A model generated the notes under the pieces. The model was not told the DNA's origin and ran no database searches. It saw only the letters and a list, made by a program, of their open reading frames with translations. DNA of 40,381 nucleotides, from the NCBI GenBank assembly GCA_001725415.1, contig MEGH01000004.1:59545-99925 (forward strand). Reading direction: 5' to 3'. A program made the position numbers and the translations under genes. Positions 14,867 to 23,232 of this stretch are shown in pieces. This stretch comes from Pseudonocardia sp. SCN 73-27 (GTDB lineage: Bacteria; Actinomycetota; Actinomycetes; Mycobacteriales; Pseudonocardiaceae). The number at the start of each line of letters is the position of its first letter. Within the stretch, counting starts at the first letter, position 1.

Positions 14867-16077
14867 CACGCGCTCCTGCCGGCCGGGAACAGCGACGGCG
14901 CGCCCGCGGCCCGGCACGGGAGCCCGCGCAGGTGCATGGCGACGTCCTCGGCGAACACGTGCAGGGCGCTCGCGACGAGGCGGACCGCGCCGTCGGGGTG
15001 GGAGCAGGCGCCGCGGCCGTCGACGACCCCGAGCCGCTCGGTGAGCCGGGCGTAGGCAGCGGAGGCGTCGGGGCGGCCGTCGACGATCTCGGTGAGGTCC
15101 CCGGCCATTGCGGGGAGCCCGAACCGGCAGGGCCCGCACTGGCGTGCCGACTCACGGACGAGGAACCGCAGCAGGTGCAGTGTCTGGGTGGGGCCGCAGG
15201 CGTCGGCGGGGAGGGCGAGGAGCACCCCGGCGCCGAGGGTGGCACCGGCGGCACGGAACGAGTCGCGGTCGACGGGCAGCCCGAGGTGGTCGCGCGCGGT
15301 CAGCCAGGTGCCGCCGTAGCCACCCGTGAGGAGGGTGCCGACCTGCGTCGACGGCCCGCCGGCGAGGTCGAGCACCCGACTGAGCGGCGTCCCCGCGGCC
15401 ACCTCGACGACGCCGGGGCGGGTGACGGCGCCGCCGACCGTCAGCAGCAGGGACTGGGCGTGGGGGCCGTGGCGGGCGAGGAGCGCGAGTCGGGCGAGGG
15501 TCTCGACGTTGGCGACGAAGGTGGGCCGGCCCGCGACGCCGCGTTCCGCGGGCCGGGGCGGGCTGGTGGTCGGGAGGGCGGGGCCGCCGCCGAGGAACCG
15601 GACGAGCGCGGTCTCCTGGCTCGCGACGAACCGCTCCGGCACCTCGACGACCTCGACGGCGACGGGATCGGCGCGCCCGGCGAGGGCGGCACGCAGGCCC
15701 GCGGCGGCCGGTGCGGCCGTACCGACGCAGAGCACGACGCGGCTGCCATCGAGGGCGAGCGCGGCGAGCACGGCACCGTCGACGACGAGGTGCGGGGCGA
15801 GGGCGAGCAGGGTCGCGTCCTTGTGACTCGCGGGTTCGCCCTCGCACCCGTTCGCGACGACGACGGGCTGCCCACGTCGCCGACGGTCGGGGCGGGAGGC
15901 GGCGTCGAGGACGGCGCGCATCTTGGCCGCGGTCGGGAAGCCGGCGCCGCCGCGCCCACGCAGGCCTGCGGCGTCGACGGCGTCGACCAGCCCGTCGACG
16001 GCGGGCAGCGGGAGGTGCACGTCGGGCCGGTCGAGCGCCCGGGACGCGGCGGTGGGTGAGGTGAGGGCGGCGGTCAT
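14863..16077 (-). CDS. NuoF-like NADH dehydrogenase flavoprotein
   Basis: 404-residue relative of the complex I 51-kDa subunit. FMN/NADH motifs are present (LRGRGGAGFPTAAKM 39-53; NGCEGEPASHKD 76-87; VASQETALVRFLGGG 151-165; FVANVETLARLALLARHG 187-204). The C-terminal Fe-S region is ARQCGPCRFG plus GACSHPDG: Cys314, Cys317 and Cys358 are kept, but the first cysteine of the usual CxxCxxC is Ala311, so the cluster is altered or lost. It lies between the membrane haem protein and the ferredoxin, with four-base overlaps on both sides, and probably moves electrons between NADH, ferredoxin and the membrane subunit. Confidence 0.85.
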   Translation of the reverse strand: MTAALTSPTAASRALDRPDVHLPLPAVDGLVDAVDAAGLRGRGGAGFPTAAKMRAVLDAASRPDRRRRGQPVVVANGCEGEPASHKDATLLALAPHLVVDGAVLAALALDGSRVVLCVGTAAPAAAGLRAALAGRADPVAVEVVEVPERFVASQETALVRFLGGGPALPTTSPPRPAERGVAGRPTFVANVETLARLALLARHGPHAQSLLLTVGGAVTRPGVVEVAAGTPLSRVLDLAGGPSTQVGTLLTGGYGGTWLTARDHLGLPVDRDSFRAAGATLGAGVLLALPADACGPTQTLHLLRFLVRESARQCGPCRFGLPAMAGDLTEIVDGRPDASAAYARLTERLGVVDGRGACSHPDGAVRLVASALHVFAEDVAMHLRGLPCRAAGAPSLFPAGRSAW

Positions 16078-16622
16078 GAGCGGCTTCCTGTCGTCAGCGG
16101 AGCGGGTTCGGCGCCACGGGTGCCGCGCCACACCACGGCGGCGGCGGCGATCGCGATGCAGCCGAGGGTCACGGCGAGGACCCAGCCGGTCGTCGAGTCG
16201 GTGCCGACGCCGAGTCCGTGGATCACGGCGAGCGGCCAGGCCAGGTAGGCGCCCCAGTGCACGGCCCGCCAGGTGCGCAGCCCGATCCGGGCCCGCAGCA
16301 GGCTGGTCACGATCAGGGCGAGGACCAGGTCGGCGGCCGCGGTACCGAGGCCGGTCGAGAACGGGTGGTAGCTGGACACGAACGGCACGAGCGCGTCGAT
16401 CCAGCCGACGTCGACGTAGCCGTCGACGACCACCGTCACCACGTGCAGCACGAGGAAGGCGACGGCGAGCAGCGACACGTCGCGGTGCAGCCGGCCGAGG
16501 GCGAAGCGGGGCCAGTGCGCGGTCGCCCACCGGGTGACGCCGGCGATGCCGAGCAGCAGCGTCGCGGTCAGGAGCACGAGGGCGACGAGGCCGGTGGCGC
16601 GGGCGATGTACCACGTCCACAT
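16074..16622 (-). CDS. Ferric-reductase-like transmembrane haem protein
   Basis: Integral membrane protein of 182 residues with about six helices. Two histidine pairs, His46/His60 and His122/His135, are spaced as in the b-haem-binding four-helix core of ferric reductase/NOX/MsrQ proteins. There is no flavin or NAD domain of its own; the NuoF-like neighbour may take that place. Start ATG 16622 overlaps the ApbE stop (TGATG), and the stop overlaps the NuoF-like start (ATGA). The likely role is carrying electrons across the membrane. Confidence 0.85.
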   Translation of the reverse strand: MWTWYIARATGLVALVLLTATLLLGIAGVTRWATAHWPRFALGRLHRDVSLLAVAFLVLHVVTVVVDGYVDVGWIDALVPFVSSYHPFSTGLGTAAADLVLALIVTSLLRARIGLRTWRAVHWGAYLAWPLAVIHGLGVGTDSTTGWVLAVTLGCIAIAAAAVVWRGTRGAEPAPLTTGSRS

Positions 16623-17551
16623 CAGACGGTCCTCCCGTCGGGCCAGGCGGCGACGACGTGCACGGCACCGTCGTCGTCGGTGAGGCGGGCGGGCAGCCCG
16701 CGTGCGGCGAGCCAGGCGGGTGCGTCGGCGCCGAGGACCATGGCCGCGGTGGCGGCGGTGTTGGCCTCCAGGCACGTCGCGGCGGCGACGGTCGCGGTGC
16801 GCAGCCCGGTGGTCGGCTCGCCGGTGCGCGGGTCGACGAGATGGTGGACGTGCGCGAGCCCGTGCCGCCAGCGCCGGACGGCGGTCCCGGACGTCGCGAT
16901 CCCACCACCGTGGATGGTGACGATCGTGTCGCCGGGTTCGGTCCCGCCGCGGTGGTCGTCGCCGACCGCCACGCGCCAGCCGCCGGCGGGAGCGGGCCCG
17001 CGCACGGCGATGTCGCCCCCGAGGTCGACGAGCACCCCGCAGCCCAGCTCCGCGGTGAGCCTGCGGGCGGCCCGGTCGGCGGCGAAGGCCTTGGCGGTGG
17101 CGCCCAGGTCGACGCGGACGCCGCGGGGGACGACGAGCGTCCGACGCGAGCGGTCCCAGCCCAGCCGCCACCAGCCGGGCGCCGGCCCGGGCGTGCCGGT
17201 TCCGGTCCACGGGGTGACGTCGGCGAGGTCGCGGTCGTAGCCGAGGGCGTCGAGGCAGGTGCCGACGGTGGGGTCGGCGAGCCCGTCGGTCAGCGCGGCG
17301 GCCCGTAGGGCGGCGTCGAGGGCGTCGGCCAGCAGGGGAGAGACGACGACCTCGCGGCCGGCGGCGCGCTCGACCGCGCGGATCTCGGAGTCGGCGCGGA
17401 ACCGGCTGGCGGCCCGGTCGAGCGCGGCGAGGTCGGCGTGCAGGGCGGCGGTGGCCGCGCGCAGCACCTCGGGGTCGGTGACGACGACGCGGGCGGTCGT
17501 CCCGAGGGCCGGGAAGGAGTCGGCGGCGGGCGCGCGCAGCGTCGCCGTCAC
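16622..17551 (-). CDS. apbE: ApbE-like FMN transferase
   Basis: 309-residue ApbE-family flavin transferase, which attaches FMN from FAD to Thr/Ser of extracytoplasmic redox proteins using Mg2+. Recognisable segments are ALGTTARV near the start, DLGATAKAFAADRAA, LVDLGGDIAVRG, GGGIATSGTAVRRW and HHLVDPRTGEPT. No clear signal peptide is seen, as in several actinobacterial homologues. The GTG start overlaps the stop of the small Ser-rich gene. With a haem membrane protein downstream, a flavinylated target is expected nearby; no standard FMN-binding domain is present, so the target may be the Ser-rich protein or lie elsewhere. Confidence 0.9.
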   Translation of the reverse strand: MTATLRAPAADSFPALGTTARVVVTDPEVLRAATAALHADLAALDRAASRFRADSEIRAVERAAGREVVVSPLLADALDAALRAAALTDGLADPTVGTCLDALGYDRDLADVTPWTGTGTPGPAPGWWRLGWDRSRRTLVVPRGVRVDLGATAKAFAADRAARRLTAELGCGVLVDLGGDIAVRGPAPAGGWRVAVGDDHRGGTEPGDTIVTIHGGGIATSGTAVRRWRHGLAHVHHLVDPRTGEPTTGLRTATVAAATCLEANTAATAAMVLGADAPAWLAARGLPARLTDDDGAVHVVAAWPDGRTV

Positions 17552-17868
17552 GACGCACCCGACCGCGCGTGCGAGCCCGAACCGCTCGTCGAGCCGGGCG
17601 CCCGGGCTGATCCGAAGCGGTCGGAGGACGACGTCCCGGAGCCGGAGCCGGTGGTCGACGAGCCCGAGTCAGTGGTGGAAGCGCCCGGGTCCGGGGCGGA
17701 GGCGTCGGAGGATGCGGACGCGCTGGTCGCGAACACGACGGCCGCGATCCCGGACAGGGCCGTCGCCGACACCGCCGTCCAGGCGGTGGTCCGGCGGACG
17801 CGCCGCAGCATGCGGCCGCGGCGGCCGGCCCGGTCGGTGCGGTCGGTCGTCCTCGGGTCGTTCGTCAT
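17548..17868 (-). CDS. Small Ser/Thr/Gly-rich membrane-anchored protein
   Basis: 106-residue protein opening the redox operon. A basic N-terminus (RAGRRGRMLRRVRR) precedes one hydrophobic segment (about 28-50), then an Ala/Ser/Gly/Thr-rich, disordered tail that should lie outside the cell. It belongs to no family I recognise. Its position directly before apbE (GTGA overlap) and the tail rich in Ser/Thr/Gly suggest it could be a flavinylation substrate or anchor, but the usual ApbE target motif is not clearly present. Low complexity makes homology hard to judge. Confidence 0.65.
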   Translation of the reverse strand: MTNDPRTTDRTDRAGRRGRMLRRVRRTTAWTAVSATALSGIAAVVFATSASASSDASAPDPGASTTDSGSSTTGSGSGTSSSDRFGSARAPGSTSGSGSHARSGAS

Positions 17869-18045
17869 ATCCACGAGGATCGGCACGCACCCTGGGAGCG
17901 AGCTGTGCGCCGCCCATGAGGCACGTGTTGCCCTGGGGAACACAGTGCGTCGACAAATCTCAACGTCGGGCCCCACGACCCGCCGATAGCGTCGGAGCAG
18001 GCGGTCGGCCGACCGGCACCGCCGGATCGACGGGGAGGACCACCG

Positions 18046-18483
18046 GTGGCGGGTATCGAGCTGACCGACGAGATCATCGAGCGGGTCGACGGCGCGCTCG
18101 CCGGCCGCAAGCCGATCACCGTCAGCTATGTGGGCCTCGACGACCGCCCACACATGTCGTTGCGCGGTTCGACGCACGTCCACGGCCCGGACCGGCTGGC
18201 GATCTGGGTGCGGCACGCGAGCGGCGGGATCGTCGATGCCATCGCCCGCAACCCCGCGGTCGGCCTGCTCTACCGCGACTCCGAGGCCCGCACGACGTAC
18301 GTGTTCTCCGGCCGGGCCTCCGTCGCGGCGGACGAAGAGACCCGCAAGACCGTCTTCGACGCGTCCCCGGAGGTGGAGCGCGACCACGACCCGGAGCAGG
18401 CGGGCGTCGCTGTCGTCATCGAGATCGACGAGGTCAAGGGCGGGACCGTGGGCGGCACCCAGGTGTCCATGACGCGCGACTGA
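18046..18483 (+). CDS. Pyridoxamine 5'-phosphate oxidase-like (PNPOx/F420-type) protein
   Basis: 145-residue split-barrel protein of the PNPOx-like group, which binds FMN or F420. Typical strand pattern: ITVSYVGLDDRPHMSLRGSTHV, LAIWVRHASGGIVDAIARNPAVGLLYRD, TYVFSGRASVAADEE. The GTG start follows GGGGAGGA by about 8 nt. It is divergent from the redox operon and converges with the LysR gene, 5 bp away. Substrate and cofactor cannot be assigned; a low-specificity reductase role is common in actinobacteria. Confidence 0.8.
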   Translation: MAGIELTDEIIERVDGALAGRKPITVSYVGLDDRPHMSLRGSTHVHGPDRLAIWVRHASGGIVDAIARNPAVGLLYRDSEARTTYVFSGRASVAADEETRKTVFDASPEVERDHDPEQAGVAVVIEIDEVKGGTVGGTQVSMTRD

Positions 18484-18488
18484 TCCGG

Positions 18489-19406
18489 TCAGCCGGCCTC
18501 GGCCGCCGCGGTGAGCTCGGCGCCCAGCCACCGGCGGAACGCCACCACCGGACGCCGGTCCGTCCGTTGCGACGGCGAGTACAGCGAGAACACGGCGACC
18601 GGTCCGGCGGGCGCGCGGGAGGCGCAGACCGGCTGCAGCAGGCGACCCCCGGCGAGCTCGGGTTCGACGAGCGTCGCGGGCAGCAGCGCGATGCCCTGGC
18701 CAGACATCGCGGCCCGGCACGCCAGCGCGGCGTCGCCGTAGACGGGGCCGGCCGTCGCGGCGACGTCGGTCAGCCCGGCCGCGGCGAGCCAGCGCTCCCA
18801 CGCGCCGGGGGCGTCGAGGCTGCGCAGGAGGTCGCCCGCGCGCAGGTCGGGCATCGGATGGCGGGACGAGTACGCCGGGCTGCACACGCACACGAGCGGT
18901 TCGGTGAGCAGCGGCACGACGTCGTAGCCGGGTGCGGGTGCGCTGCCCGGCCGTACCTCGACGTCGACGTCGCGGTGACCGAAATCGGCGGCGCCGCCGG
19001 ATGTGGTGAGCTGCAACGCGACCCACGGCTGGCCGCGGTGGAACCACGGCAGCCGCGACACCAGCCAGGCGGCGACGAGCGGGTCCGCGCGCACGGTCAG
19101 GGCCGTCTCGTTGCGCCGCGGGCAGGTGAGCCGGTCGGTGGCCGCGACGAGGCCGTGCAGGTGTTCGGTGACGGCGTCGAGGTAGCTGCGGCCCTCGGGC
19201 GTCAGCCGGATCGAGCGGGCCTCGTGCACGAACAGCGCCGCTCCCAGCGACGACTCCAGCTGCCGCAGCCGGCGGCTGACCGCGCCCGGGGTGACGTCGA
19301 GCTCCGCCGCCGCGCCGCGGACGCTCTGCAGCCGCCCGGCCGCCTCGAAGCTGCGCAGCGCGTCGAGCGGTGGGAGCCGGTGCAGGGCAGGCGACGTCGC
19401 ATCCAC
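18489..19406 (-). CDS. LysR-family regulator (GcvA-like)
   Basis: About 305 residues from GTG 19406. The helix-turn-helix runs LPPLDALRSFEAAGRLQSV then AAAELDVTPGAVSRRLRQLE, the GcvA/AmpR-type pattern, followed by a substrate-binding domain (DVDVEVRPGSAPAPGYDVVPLL; GQGIALLPATLVEPEL). The start is uncertain: an in-frame upstream start at 19484 exists, but its extra residues do not look like LysR, and neither start has a clear ribosome-binding site. It is divergent from RNase HI by about 120 bp; the target is unknown. Confidence 0.87.
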   Translation of the reverse strand: MDATSPALHRLPPLDALRSFEAAGRLQSVRGAAAELDVTPGAVSRRLRQLESSLGAALFVHEARSIRLTPEGRSYLDAVTEHLHGLVAATDRLTCPRRNETALTVRADPLVAAWLVSRLPWFHRGQPWVALQLTTSGGAADFGHRDVDVEVRPGSAPAPGYDVVPLLTEPLVCVCSPAYSSRHPMPDLRAGDLLRSLDAPGAWERWLAAAGLTDVAATAGPVYGDAALACRAAMSGQGIALLPATLVEPELAGGRLLQPVCASRAPAGPVAVFSLYSPSQRTDRRPVVAFRRWLGAELTAAAEAG

Positions 19407-19527
19407 GCCCGGATCGTCGGGTGGCCGGCCGGAGACGTCAACGAAACCTGTGCGCGACGACAGCCGGCCCGTGGACCGGCGCACCCCACGCCCAAGAGGC
19501 CGCGCGCGAGCCTCCTAGGCTGGGCCG

Positions 19528-20157
19528 GTGCCGATGACCGCGAAGTACGCCACCACCTGTGGCGTGTGCTCCTCCTCCATCTCGCCCGGCGAGCAGATCG
19601 CCCGGTCCGGTGAGCGGTGGGCGCACGAGGCGTGCGCGGCGTCCGGCGACCAGCCCGCGAGCACGGCGGCGAAGCCGGCCGCCGCCGAGCGGTCCAGGCC
19701 CGTCCGCCCCGACATGCCCGCCGCCGATGGCGCGCTCGAGGTCTGGACCGACGGCGCCTGCTCCGGCAACCCCGGCCCCGGCGGCTGGGCGTGGGCGACC
19801 CGCGACGGTCGCAGGGCGAGCGGCGGCGAGAACCCCACCACCAACCAGCGCATGGAGATCCGTGCCGCGCTGGAGGCCGTGTGCGCCCTCGACGGGCCGC
19901 TCGTCGTCGTCAGCGACTCGACGTACGTCGTCAACTGCTTCCGTGACCAGTGGTGGAAGGGCTGGATCGCGCGGGGCTGGGTGACGAGCGCGCGCAAGCC
20001 CGTCGTCAGCCGGGACCTGTGGGAGCCGCTCGTGGAACTGGTGAACGAGCGCGGCGACGTCTCGTTCCGCTGGGTGAAGGGCCACTCGGGCGACGCGATG
20101 AACGACCTGGTCGACCAGCTCGCCGTCGAGCAGTCCAAGGACGTCGCCACCGGCTGA
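19528..20157 (+). CDS. rnhA: Ribonuclease HI with N-terminal Cys-rich extension
   Basis: Endonuclease that cuts RNA in RNA-DNA hybrids. The catalytic domain (about 70-205) has the acidic set in WTDGACSGNPGPGGW, MEIRAALEAV, VVSDSTYVVN and GDAMNDLVDQLA, plus the basic handle region (WWKGWIARGW) and the flexible His loop (VKGHSGDA). Unlike the 150-residue standard enzyme it has about 65 extra N-terminal residues with CGVC, then HEAC, a possible C2HC zinc site, and an Ala-rich linker. GTG 19528 or ATG 19534 are both possible starts. It is not part of an operon. Confidence 0.93.
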   Translation: MPMTAKYATTCGVCSSSISPGEQIARSGERWAHEACAASGDQPASTAAKPAAAERSRPVRPDMPAADGALEVWTDGACSGNPGPGGWAWATRDGRRASGGENPTTNQRMEIRAALEAVCALDGPLVVVSDSTYVVNCFRDQWWKGWIARGWVTSARKPVVSRDLWEPLVELVNERGDVSFRWVKGHSGDAMNDLVDQLAVEQSKDVATG

Positions 20158-20436
20158 CGGCACCCGTCACCGAAAGTAGTTTTGCGGCTCTGAGCTGCGG
20201 GGACACGGACGAATCCCGGCCGAGATGTTTGCACCTTGCGCGGGCGGAGGTAACCCGAACGTGTCGGCCAGGCCGCGCCCCACCAGGGTCGCAGCGGCCG
20301 GCCGCCGTGCCCGGGCTCCCTTCCCGGGCACGACCGCTCGTCCGTCACTGGGGAGTTGGTCGAGCGAGCGGCAACAGCGGCGGGCGTCGGGACTCGGGGG
20401 TTCCGACCCCGCCGCTTCCGCATGTCCGGGGGTCGG
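20158..20436. other. Intergenic region, no gene seen
   Basis: 279 bp between the convergent RNase HI gene and the small leftward membrane-protein gene. Apart from the hairpin at 20306-20332 I see no coding signal, tRNA, riboswitch or repeat shared with the rest of the window. Confidence 0.5.
20306..20332. terminator. Hairpin, likely bidirectional terminator
   Basis: Perfect 10-bp stem (CGTGCCCGGG / CCCGGGCACG) around a 7-nt loop (CTCCCTT), located between convergent transcription units. There is no T-run. It suits the end of rnhA and of the long leftward catabolic operon. Confidence 0.55.
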
Positions 20437-20640
20437 TCAGCCGCCGCGTGGCCACGCCGGTCGGGCGTGCCCACGCCGGCGCCGGTCGATCTGCGAGGCG
20501 CGGCGGTCGACCAGCGCCAGCGAGGTGTGTCCGCGGCGCGCGCGGCCGGGTGTGTGCCGGGCGCGGCGGCGGAACGCGGTGAGCAGGAACGCGAGCAGAA
20601 CGGCGAGGCCCGTGCCGAGCACGACGATCTGGCTACTCAT
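20437..20640 (-). CDS. Small single-pass membrane protein (hypothetical)
   Basis: 67 residues: one N-terminal hydrophobic helix (IVVLGTGLAVLLAFLLTAF, about 5-23) followed by an Arg-rich cytoplasmic tail (RRRARHTPGRARRG...). Start ATG 20640 has only a weak GGGACC upstream. It lies 197 bp after the gamma-glutamyltransferase-like gene on the same strand, so it may be the last gene of that operon or independent. It has no recognisable family and could be a chance open frame in GC-rich DNA, although the clean hydrophobic helix argues for a real gene. Confidence 0.45.
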   Translation of the reverse strand: MSSQIVVLGTGLAVLLAFLLTAFRRRARHTPGRARRGHTSLALVDRRASQIDRRRRGHARPAWPRGG

Positions 20641-20837
20641 GGCTGGTCCCGTGTTGTCCGAGGCGTGGGGCGATGTTTCCCTGCGCGAAGGTCTTCGTCG
20701 AAGGTCACGCCCGGCGTTACAGGCCCGGCCCTGAGAGGGGTGGGCCGGTGGGGGCGAGCGCGGGCGGCGCGACGGGACTGTCGATGGTCGCCTCCGCCGT
20801 GCGGCTTGTCCGGGCGGGCGACGCACGCGCACAGGCT

Positions 20838-22277
20838 CTACCAGGTCAGGGACGTCGACTGCCGGCGCGGGTCCGAGGCCGAGAACGGCGGGCGCCCGGG
20901 GGAGGACCCCGCCGCGACGACCGAGCCGAACACGCCGGCGCCGAAGGGCCGCGCCACGACGCGGTGCCCGCGCGCGGCCAGCGCGTCCGCGAGCGGGTGC
21001 CCCGTCTCGACGAGCAGGTTCCCGTCCTCGCAGCGCCAGCGGTAGGCGGCCAGCGCAGCCTCCAGGTCGGCGCCGGCGCGCAGGTGCGAGACGACCTGCA
21101 GCAGCGTCTGCACCTGGCCGTCGGCACCCGGGGTGGACATGGCGAGCGTGGACCCGTCGGGGTGGGTGGACAGCATCGGGGCGAGGGTGTGGACGGGGCG
21201 GTGGGCGGGGCGCGGCGCGTTGGCGCCCGCGGTGAACCCGTCGGCCCGGTTGTTGAGGTAGAGCCCCAGCTCCGGGACGTGGATCGCGGAGCCGAAGCCG
21301 TCGAACACCGACACCAGCGACGACACGACCCAGCCGTCGGAGTCGGCAGTGGCGACCCCCGCGGTGTGCAGGTAGGAGCGGGGCCCCCCGGCGTGCACGC
21401 CGGCCCGCTCGGTGTCGACGTCGAGCGGCTCGGCGAGCAGCGCGGCGCCCCGGCCGCTGTCGTCGCGATGGGCGAAGACCTCGCCGATGATCTCGGCCAT
21501 CACGTGGTCGCGCCGGTCGGCGTCGAACTCGTCCCAGCGGCAGTCGAGCCACTGCAGGGCCATGGCCAGCAGGACGCCCTGGCTGTTGGGCGGCTGCACG
21601 TGGACCGTCGCGCCGTCCCAGCCCACGGCGACGGGGTCGCCGATGATCGACGCGTGTTCGTGCAGGTCGGCCGCCGCGAGCGAGCCGCCTGCGGCGGCGA
21701 CGGCCCGGGCCACGGCGTCGGCGCCCTCACCGCGGTAGAGCGCACCGGGCCCGATCTCCGACGCCCGGTCGAGCAGGGCGGCGAGCGCGGGCTGGGTCCA
21801 CCGGTCGCCGAGGGACACACCGAGCACCGGCGCGTCGGGGGACACCGTGGCCAGCCGCTCTCCGTGCGCGGCCACCGCCGCGACCAGGTCGTCGTCGACG
21901 ATCAGCCCGTCGCGGGCCAGCCGGGCCGCCGGGCCGAGCACGTCCCCGAAGGGCAGCACGCCGAGCCGCTCGTTGAGGTCGGCCCAGCCGCCGAGCGCGC
22001 CCGGGACCGTCACGGAGTTGCCCGCGCCGGGCCCGCCGAGCGTCGCCCAGTCCCTGGCGGCCCGGCCGGTCCCGGTGACGGCGGTGACGGTGCCGTCCGG
22101 GGTGCGGACCAGCGCGAGGACGTCGCCGCCGACGCCTGCGGCGTTGGGCATGGCCACGCAGATGACGGCCTGGGCGGCGACCGCCGCGTCGACGGCGTTG
22201 CCGCCGTTCAGCGCGACCTCACGCGCCGCCGCGGCGGCGAGGGGATGGGCGGCGGCGACAGCACCCGATCGGCTCAC
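20838..22277 (-). CDS. Gamma-glutamyltransferase-like Ntn hydrolase
   Basis: 479-residue relative of gamma-glutamyltranspeptidase. Family motifs: HPLAAAAAREVALNGGNAVDAAVAA (11-35), PNSQGVLLAMALQWL, the processing-site region SYLHTAGVATADSDGW with Thr305 as candidate nucleophile, and STPGADGQVQTLLQVVSHL. The canonical TTH following the cleavage site reads TAG, so the autoprocessing environment differs from classical enzymes. No signal peptide is seen; it should be cytoplasmic, unlike glutathione-degrading GGTs. As a downstream gene of the molybdenum hydroxylase operon it probably hydrolyses an amide or gamma-glutamyl-type intermediate. Confidence 0.85.
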   Translation of the reverse strand: MSRSGAVAAAHPLAAAAAREVALNGGNAVDAAVAAQAVICVAMPNAAGVGGDVLALVRTPDGTVTAVTGTGRAARDWATLGGPGAGNSVTVPGALGGWADLNERLGVLPFGDVLGPAARLARDGLIVDDDLVAAVAAHGERLATVSPDAPVLGVSLGDRWTQPALAALLDRASEIGPGALYRGEGADAVARAVAAAGGSLAAADLHEHASIIGDPVAVGWDGATVHVQPPNSQGVLLAMALQWLDCRWDEFDADRRDHVMAEIIGEVFAHRDDSGRGAALLAEPLDVDTERAGVHAGGPRSYLHTAGVATADSDGWVVSSLVSVFDGFGSAIHVPELGLYLNNRADGFTAGANAPRPAHRPVHTLAPMLSTHPDGSTLAMSTPGADGQVQTLLQVVSHLRAGADLEAALAAYRWRCEDGNLLVETGHPLADALAARGHRVVARPFGAGVFGSVVAAGSSPGRPPFSASDPRRQSTSLTW

Positions 22278-22296
22278 GCCGTCAACCCTACGATGA

Positions 22297-23214
22297 TCAC
22301 TTGCCCCGCAGGCCCAGGAACTCCCGTGCCTCGGCGGGCGACGCGGGGGTGCGGTCGAACAGCGCCGCGAGCTCCACGACCTTGACGACGAGGTCGGCGT
22401 TCGACTTGGCCTGCTCGCCGCGGCGCACCCGCAGGTTGTCCTCCAGCCCGACGCGCAGGTTCCCGCCCATGACCAGCGCCAGCGCCGCGACCTGGTACTG
22501 CCCGGGGTAGCCGATGCCGGCGGCCGACCACGTGAACCCGCCGACGCCGAACAGCCGTTCCGCGGTGCGCACCATGTGGACGAGCTGGTCGGCCTCGACC
22601 GCGTTGGCGCCCAGCACCCCGAGCACGAACTGCAGGTTGAACGGCGCCTCCAGGATCCCGTCGGCCACCAGCCGCCGGACGTTGTAGAGCTGTCCGACGT
22701 CGTAGATCTCGATCTCCGGCCGGGTCCGCGCCTCCTTCATCAGCCCGGCCAGGTACTCCATGTCGGAGAACGTGTTGCGGAAGACGTAGTCGCGGGTGCC
22801 CTCCAGGTACTCGCGTTCCCAGTCCTGGAAGTCCAGGTCGCGCCGGGCCACCGGGTAGAGCCCGAAGTTGAAGCTGCCGGCGTTGAACGTCGCCATCTCG
22901 GGTTCGAGCGCGGGCACGACGGCCGCGCGTTCGGTGATCGTCATGCCGCGCCCGCCGCCGGTGGTCGGCTGCAGGACGGCGTCGGTGCGTTCCCGCAGCC
23001 CCGCGACGACCCGGGTGAACAGCTCGACGTCCTGCACCGGGCGCCCGGTCGCCTCCTCACGGACGTGCAGGTGCAGCACCGCGGCGCCCGCCTCGGCGGC
23101 GGCGACGCCCTCCTCGACGATCTGCGCCACCGTGATCGGGATGGCGGGGCTCTGCGCGGGCACCGTCATCCCCCCGGTGAGCGCGCACGTCACGATGACC
23201 TTGCCGGAATCCAC
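22297..23214 (-). CDS. BKACE family beta-keto acid cleavage enzyme
   Basis: 305-residue member of the family named for 3-keto-5-aminohexanoate cleavage enzyme, which condenses a beta-keto acid with acetyl-CoA in a Zn-dependent reaction to give acetoacetate and a new CoA ester. Visible family features are the N-terminal VIVTCALTGG, the metal motif LHLHVRE (His48, His50), QPTTGGG, and the C-terminal GGNLRVGLEDNL. Family members differ in side chain, so the substrate cannot be read from the family name. It sits between the cyclase and GGT-like genes, suggesting the pathway generates a beta-keto acid. Confidence 0.9.
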   Translation of the reverse strand: MDSGKVIVTCALTGGMTVPAQSPAIPITVAQIVEEGVAAAEAGAAVLHLHVREEATGRPVQDVELFTRVVAGLRERTDAVLQPTTGGGRGMTITERAAVVPALEPEMATFNAGSFNFGLYPVARRDLDFQDWEREYLEGTRDYVFRNTFSDMEYLAGLMKEARTRPEIEIYDVGQLYNVRRLVADGILEAPFNLQFVLGVLGANAVEADQLVHMVRTAERLFGVGGFTWSAAGIGYPGQYQVAALALVMGGNLRVGLEDNLRVRRGEQAKSNADLVVKVVELAALFDRTPASPAEAREFLGLRGK

Positions 23215-23232
23215 GGCTGCTCCTTCGACGAC

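Noticed and set aside
20158-20436. Possible riboswitch or tRNA in the gap after RNase HI
   Set aside because: I could find no cloverleaf and no match to a riboswitch core I know; the gap lies between convergent genes, where a leader RNA is not expected.
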